From assembly GCF_014805625.2 (NCBI RefSeq), contig NW_023998414.1, forward strand, positions 38,492,402 to 38,556,401: 64,000 nt of DNA, in the 5' to 3' direction. Shown here in pieces: positions 59,227 to 64,000 of the stretch. Source of the DNA: Glossina fuscipes. Taxonomy: Eukaryota; Arthropoda; Insecta; Diptera; Glossinidae. The notes under the pieces were generated by a model. That model was not told where the DNA came from. It searched no databases and saw only the letters and a list, made by a program, of their open reading frames with translations. The translations under genes were made by a program, and so were the position numbers. Each line of letters begins with the position of its first letter. The stretch's first letter is position 1.

Positions 59227-59310
59227 AATCGCCTAAAAATTTGGAAAAGAATTTGGAATTGACCTAAACTTTTCAAAGGGTACGCATGCAGGAGCCCATA
59301 AAAATTTCAA
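59227..59310 (+). mobile_element. Family B interior fragment, joined head to head
   Basis: CGCCTAAAAATTTGGAAAAG, AATTTGGAATTGACC and CTTTTCAAAGGGTACGCATG match the family B interior near 7008-7075 in plus orientation, directly next to the reverse 5' fragment. Confidence 0.55.
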
Positions 59311-62300
59311 TCTCTATATGGTTTTACGATATTAAAAATTTCGTTTCTTAATAGATTTTACACCCAAAAATTATTCTATTACTTATCGTTCGATCACAAA
59401 AAAATTTGTCAAAAATTAGTTTTAAGCCAAGCAAACTGATGATATATCATGAATGATCTTTTTATTGAAATGAAAAACAATGCGCAGACTATTACGCGTC
59501 TAAGAATAAGAAGAAAAAAAGAAGAAAACCTGAAGGTTAGCATAGATGAAATATCTCTTTTGTGGGTGATAGTCATTCAGTAAATCAACAAGCTTTGAAA
59601 TACATGAAATCTCAGAACAGTTACTTCTTCGATACAAATATGTCTTCGAACATTATTGCTGTTGATCATCTATCCAGAGAAAAAACAGTTTCCGATCAAT
59701 GATATGAAACAGTTATGTAAACATTGGTTTCATACAACAACAACGACCATCATATCTCCAGAGTAGATTGATTTTTTTTTTTTTTTTTTTATTCCTTTTT
59801 TGTCCGCATGATTGACATTTGCATTAGCATTCAAAGGCCAAGGATGACAAGAGCAGGACACACACCAACAGCAACAGCATCAGAATAATTAACTAAAGTG
59901 AACTTGGTATAAAGTTGCAAACTAAAATGAATTTTCAAGGTTTACACATTTTTACATTTGCTGAAAAACTAATGATAGCATTTTATTATCATCACAATAG
60001 ATAAATTAATAGTTTTATTAAAACATTTTGTACATAATTATTGTTTGTTTTTGATAGCTCAAGCGCAACTTAATTTTCGTTATTCGAAATAGCAAAATAA
60101 ACAAGAGCAACAAGACCGTACGATAAGGCGTGGAAACAACAACTCAAAAGATCTATAATCGGATGAAATCTTTCGTATTCGGAAACTAATTCAAAAACTT
60201 AAAATTCGATGCATATAGATTGGGTAAAGGAACTTTATCATGTTATGTAATCACTTTTTCGTTTTTATTTATAAAAATTTAATTAAAGTTCGTCACGATC
60301 TTATGATGAGGTTTTGAGTACAAGAACAGCAGTTTAAGGCAAATATGTTGACATTATTTGTTTATTATGGGAAAAACGGTAAAAAGACAAAACAAAACTA
60401 ATTACGAAAGACATTTCTCTGCATGTTCAGAAACAGTAGTTTATCAATAAGTAGCTGAGCTTCAATGTATGTTATGTCAGCTTGGAAGCAACAGTTTTTA
60501 TTTTCCCTACCCTAATAAGTACAAGGAGCGTGCAAATACTTAGCTCCTGGGAATCTATTTTAAGCAAAAATTGTTCATATGTCTTTATCATAAATGACGT
60601 AGAGTAAAAAACAAACCTATGAGAAAGCAAAGTTGAATATATATTTAATTCAAGCAAGGCTTGTTAATCAATTGCTGTAGTTACGAGAAGAATAAAATTC
60701 ATTTTATTGACCGAATGCAAGACACTAAAACACACAAACAGAAAAGCTTGGATCATTTAGGTACAAAGGTTCGCGAGAAAAGCCCTTGGTTAGCGAGGAA
60801 AAAAAATCGCATTGATCCAGATAGTGAAATAGCTTAGAGTATCGTTCTTGCATTGGTCAAACTGAAAGTAAAAATTAATATCTTTCCTATCTGGAAAAAT
60901 TGTTTATCCCTCTTTCTCGGTGTTCCAGGCGTTCTTACCTTCCATATTTATAATTCCACTGCCCGATTACATATTGTAACTCAACTTCCATTATTTGTAA
61001 TGGAAATATTAAAGAAGAGGTTTACTTTCTATGCATAACATGTACATCACCTAACCCAACCGCTAATCGCCACAGTATATATATATATATATATATATAT
61101 CGAAAGGTTCTGCTTCCTATAATAATTTATCTTAGAATTTGACGAAACTATGACAAGTCGTATAACCTTATGGTAAATAATCTAATAATATAGTCTCACG
61201 GAGGTTAAATGATCAGAATTTACGTACCTCAGGTTATCATCTATCATTGTCAATTTATTTAGACGCTCATCTAGAAGAGCAGCGCGTAATCTGCGGACAA
61301 TTAACTCACCGATGGTTACATATTACTGCAAATTTCGGTGATTTAAGGAAGAAAGATGGATGAGAATGTAGAATCTTCCTCTTCTCTATGCCTCTGTTCG
61401 AAATTAAATTGGACGTTGTCAATCGATTAATTGATCACATTGCAAGTATGCCAGCTGAGAACAGCTTTCCGGTATTTCCGGTCCGCCTGTCATTTCTAGC
61501 TACTAATATGTATATAAAAAACGAAAGGGGTAACATGGTCCTAAAGCAAAAAAAAAAAATTTAATTTCTGTTCAACTTTGCTTAACTAATAGTATATATA
61601 GAAAAAAAATAAAAATTTGTAAAAATAGCTTAAACTACGCTAAAGGTGTATGATGATATACACTATGTCAAAGTCGCAAGACTCGCTTTGGTGCCCATAC
61701 GCTTGAGAAAATGCCCGTCAGATGATAAATACCACTTCAGCTAAGCATTTTTTAGGAAATCATTTCTAGAGACCGATAGTAAAAGGGAATACAGAAATGG
61801 AGAGGAACAAGCATGGGCTTAAAATAGGGTATACCCGCTAAGGGCTTTGCAAACTTATTGACTGACTATTACTGGACTTCGTGAAATTGCTTCTAGACCA
61901 CGCGGACGAAATCAATCGAAAGATAGATCGATGGTGAATGAAAAAATGTTATGCCAGCTAAGACAAAATGTTCTTTGGCATATTTTTTCACAAGTAATAT
62001 GAAAACTAATAGTATTGGATACATAAATTTTCATTCAGCAGAAATGTTATATAAAAAAATTCAACTCATTCCTAAGACCAAACATTACAAAAGTCTTCAA
62101 AACTAAAAATGTTTGTTTGTGTGCGTTGTGCATTTTTTGCTCATGCACAAGTAATTGTCAAATAATTATATCAATATTTATAATGGTAAATAGTAGATAC
62201 GACGACATACGTTTTCGGTCTTCGTACGCATTCAAGAACTGGCGATAGCTCTCCCACAGTTATTCATTATTTAACAAAAGCTTTTCGATTGAATCATGCC

Positions 62301-62509
62301 TCAGGTAATAATAATTATTACCTCTACACCGAATCACTTACATTCGGTCACGAAAATTTTCATTCATATTATGTTGTATCAAATCAATGAAAATTTTTTC
62401 CCCTTTCCCTTTGTCGAATGACAACAACTATAGTCATATCATCAGCGGAATAAGGGATAAGATAGATTTGTTCATTTGTTTTCAAGACCCGATATTACTT
62501 AACCCAGAT
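59311..62509. other. AT-rich non-coding spacer
   Basis: It contains T19 at 59772-59790 and (AT)n at 61076-61100. No gene, RNA gene or clear repeat copy was recognised; short frames such as 60853-61038 have no domain signal. Confidence 0.5.
61076..61100. repeat. (AT)n microsatellite
   Basis: Twelve AT units. Confidence 0.9.
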
Positions 62510-62670
62510 TCCATATGAATATTACAGATTCTTAATCAATCAAGGATCCTAAATGGCTTTAAACTTGTCTGTCCGTTCTTTCGTTGGGTATTAAAACGCA
62601 AGTTTTTGCCTTACAGTACTCGTTGTGTGCGTGCAGTTTGCGCGAATGTATCCAATATCGAGAAGGACTG
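62510..62670 (+). mobile_element. Family B 5' fragment
   Basis: AGATTCTTAATCAATCAAGG, GGCTTTAAACTTGTCTGTCC, GTTTTTGCCTTACAGTACTC and GCGAATGTATCCAATATCG loosely follow the family B 5' half. It is strongly diverged. Confidence 0.4.
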
Positions 62671-63009
62671 AAAGTACAATCAACCTTTTTTTATCCCGAA
62701 TTTTCTGAGTTGATTTAAGCATATCTTTTCGTCAATCTTTCTGCTTGTCCGGCCGACGTCTATCCATGCAATCCTAATGCTCAACATATCGATCGTCACG
62801 TTACCATAATTCATGTTCTCAGAACGAAACCTATTTATAAATGGATTGAACCAGTCGGTGTTTTTTTTTTTTTTTTTTTTATTAAGGTACCTTATTAAAA
62901 GTGGCTCGAGAAAAATCGCTGATGAGTAATAGCACGATTTCGACATATTAAATTGATGTGAGAAATTTTATTCAGATGGACACAATTTTTGAATCTACTC
63001 TCATACAAC
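62671..63009. other. AT-rich spacer
   Basis: It contains T20 at 62861-62880 and a CTGCTTGTCCGGCCGACGTC tract near 62742. No gene was seen. Confidence 0.45.
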
Positions 63010-63415
63010 CATTCCTACGAAAAATAAATAAATAAAAACATATCATTTTTAGCATTTTGTGATGAAAACTGGTCCTTAATTACAATTTTACTTAGCAATT
63101 AACTATATCAAATCTGGATCATGTACATCTAATTTTTGGGTCTCATCTCCTAGAAGAGTTCGCATGAAAAACATGCTTTCGTATGAGAGCGAAGGCTAAT
63201 TTTTAATACTTTATCCTTGATGGGAAGCTTAATTTTGTTAAGTTTCAACCACGCGAGTTTGCGTTTTGAACTCCCTGCCATATAACGATTCCCATGAAAA
63301 ATATGCTTTTACATGGAAACAAAGGATAATTCATTTCATTTTATAGATGTTTTGTTTTTTTTTATATAAGAACAAGTGGTGCAGGGTATTTAATAGTATC
63401 CGTCTATAATGTTTT
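63010..63415 (+). mobile_element. Family A long form, 3' part
   Basis: Interior subrepeats are visible: GCATGAAAAACATGCTTTCG with TATGAGAGCGAAGGC (about 63162), and CCATGAAAAATATGCTTTTA with CATGGAAACAAAGG (about 63292). The 3' end reads ACAAGTGGTGCAGGGTATTT, AATAGTATCCGTCTATAATG. The 5' half is not recognisable. Confidence 0.55.
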
Positions 63416-63940
63416 TAAATTTTTGCCTTTTTTCTTTGTTTTTCATTTTGCATAAGAAAGCATACTGTTTGTGTACTCTGGACATAAGACAGTATAAATC
63501 TGGTATGAAAGGTAATCAAGAAACTTGCTGTGTGCACTGTATTGCTTGTTGGCTTAAAGTTACATTTTTTTATTTCTTACTTATGCTCGATTGCAAATCG
63601 TTTCAAACATTGTTTGACCTAGTTATTCATTCAGTCGCGTCAGTGCATCTCGTTTTCACCTGCACTTATGGGCTCATTATCTGTCTCAATGTTATCCCGT
63701 CATTTATAGGCAACATATTCCCTTACAGTGTATCGCATCAGTATTGAAAGATATTTCGACATGCATTATCAGTCAGGGTAATTGTCGTTTTACTATCTAA
63801 CGATATGAGAAGATATTGGGATTTTGTGAGAATTTTTACTATTCATTGGATTTCTATAATATAGGATATCAATTATGATATTAATTATCAATTTATTTTC
63901 GAAAATTTCATCCTAACACATCTATCTCTCTAACTCTCCC
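63416..63940. other. Non-coding spacer
   Basis: The 112-codon plus frame at 63409-63747 is rich in Phe, Leu, Cys and Ser, and has no domain I recognise. I do not call it a gene. Confidence 0.45.
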
Positions 63941-63941
63941 C

Positions 63942-64000
<59 letters not shown>
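63941..64000. repeat. (CT)n microsatellite, cut by the window end
   Basis: CT units with a single CGCT interruption near 63952 run to the last base, so the true length is unknown. Confidence 0.9.

Noticed and set aside
63409..63747. 112-codon plus-strand open frame
   Set aside because: It starts at the end of a family A repeat, is hydrophobic and low in complexity, and has no recognised domain.

Overview
This window looks like nuclear DNA of a higher dipteran fly. It is AT-rich, dense in poly(A/T), (TA)n, (CT)n and (GT)n tracts, and littered with old, mutually divergent mobile-element copies. The families point to flies: an R1/LOA-like and a jockey-like non-LTR retrotransposon, and short dispersed repeats with internal (TA)n and (GTCY)n tracts like the mini-me/DINE-1 (Helitron-like) elements of Diptera. 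No intact host protein-coding gene could be supported on either strand. Most open frames are 60-130 codons, low in complexity, and expected by chance in AT-rich DNA. The window is therefore most likely deep intron or intergenic sequence.

Mobile-element content. (i) 'Family A' is a repeat with ends near TATACCCTACACCACTT, an internal hairpin around a GATCGATTCAGA motif and a GTCTGTC/GTCCGTC core. About eighteen copies or fragments occur on both strands. The best is at 31267-32300 and carries 17-bp perfect terminal inverted repeats at 31267-31283 and 32247-32263. (ii) 'Family B' has TTATACCCATC-like ends, two GTCY cores, a (TA)n site and a 3' stem-loop built on TCGGTC/GACCGA. Near-complete copies lie at 6391-7240, 38661-39485 and 52600-53460, with several fragments elsewhere. 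(iii) An R1/LOA-like reverse transcriptase pseudogene lies on the minus strand at 28867-30245. (iv) Jockey-like RT 3' ends lie at 43085-43895 (minus) and 48170-48700 (plus), with a 3'-end-only copy at 44290-44460. (v) A tRNA-Ser-like SINE with a (TAA)n tail lies at 55026-55209.

Layout. 1-12 kb is AT-rich spacer with A and B copies, and the first copy of a 558-bp direct duplication (10548-11105). 12-28 kb holds more A copies in both orientations, many microsatellites and the second duplication copy (26663-27219). 28-33 kb is the densest mobile-element zone: a family A copy with a 41-bp minisatellite, the R1/LOA-like pseudogene, the TIR-bounded A copy and a GC-richer block. 33-42 kb is mostly spacer with B copies and a second minisatellite. 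43-49 kb is a nest of jockey-like and family A pieces, long (TC)n/(GT)n tracts and a G-quadruplex-type motif. 49-64 kb is sparse, with single A, B and SINE copies, and runs into a (CT)n array cut by the window end.

The most interesting items are the unexplained 558-bp duplication 16.1 kb apart, two independent expansions of the GTCY core into 40-55-bp minisatellites, the hairpin architecture of families A and B, and a strong excess of long T runs over long A runs on the given strand. Repeat boundaries and identities are by-eye estimates. I found no operon, CRISPR array or novel defence-type system.
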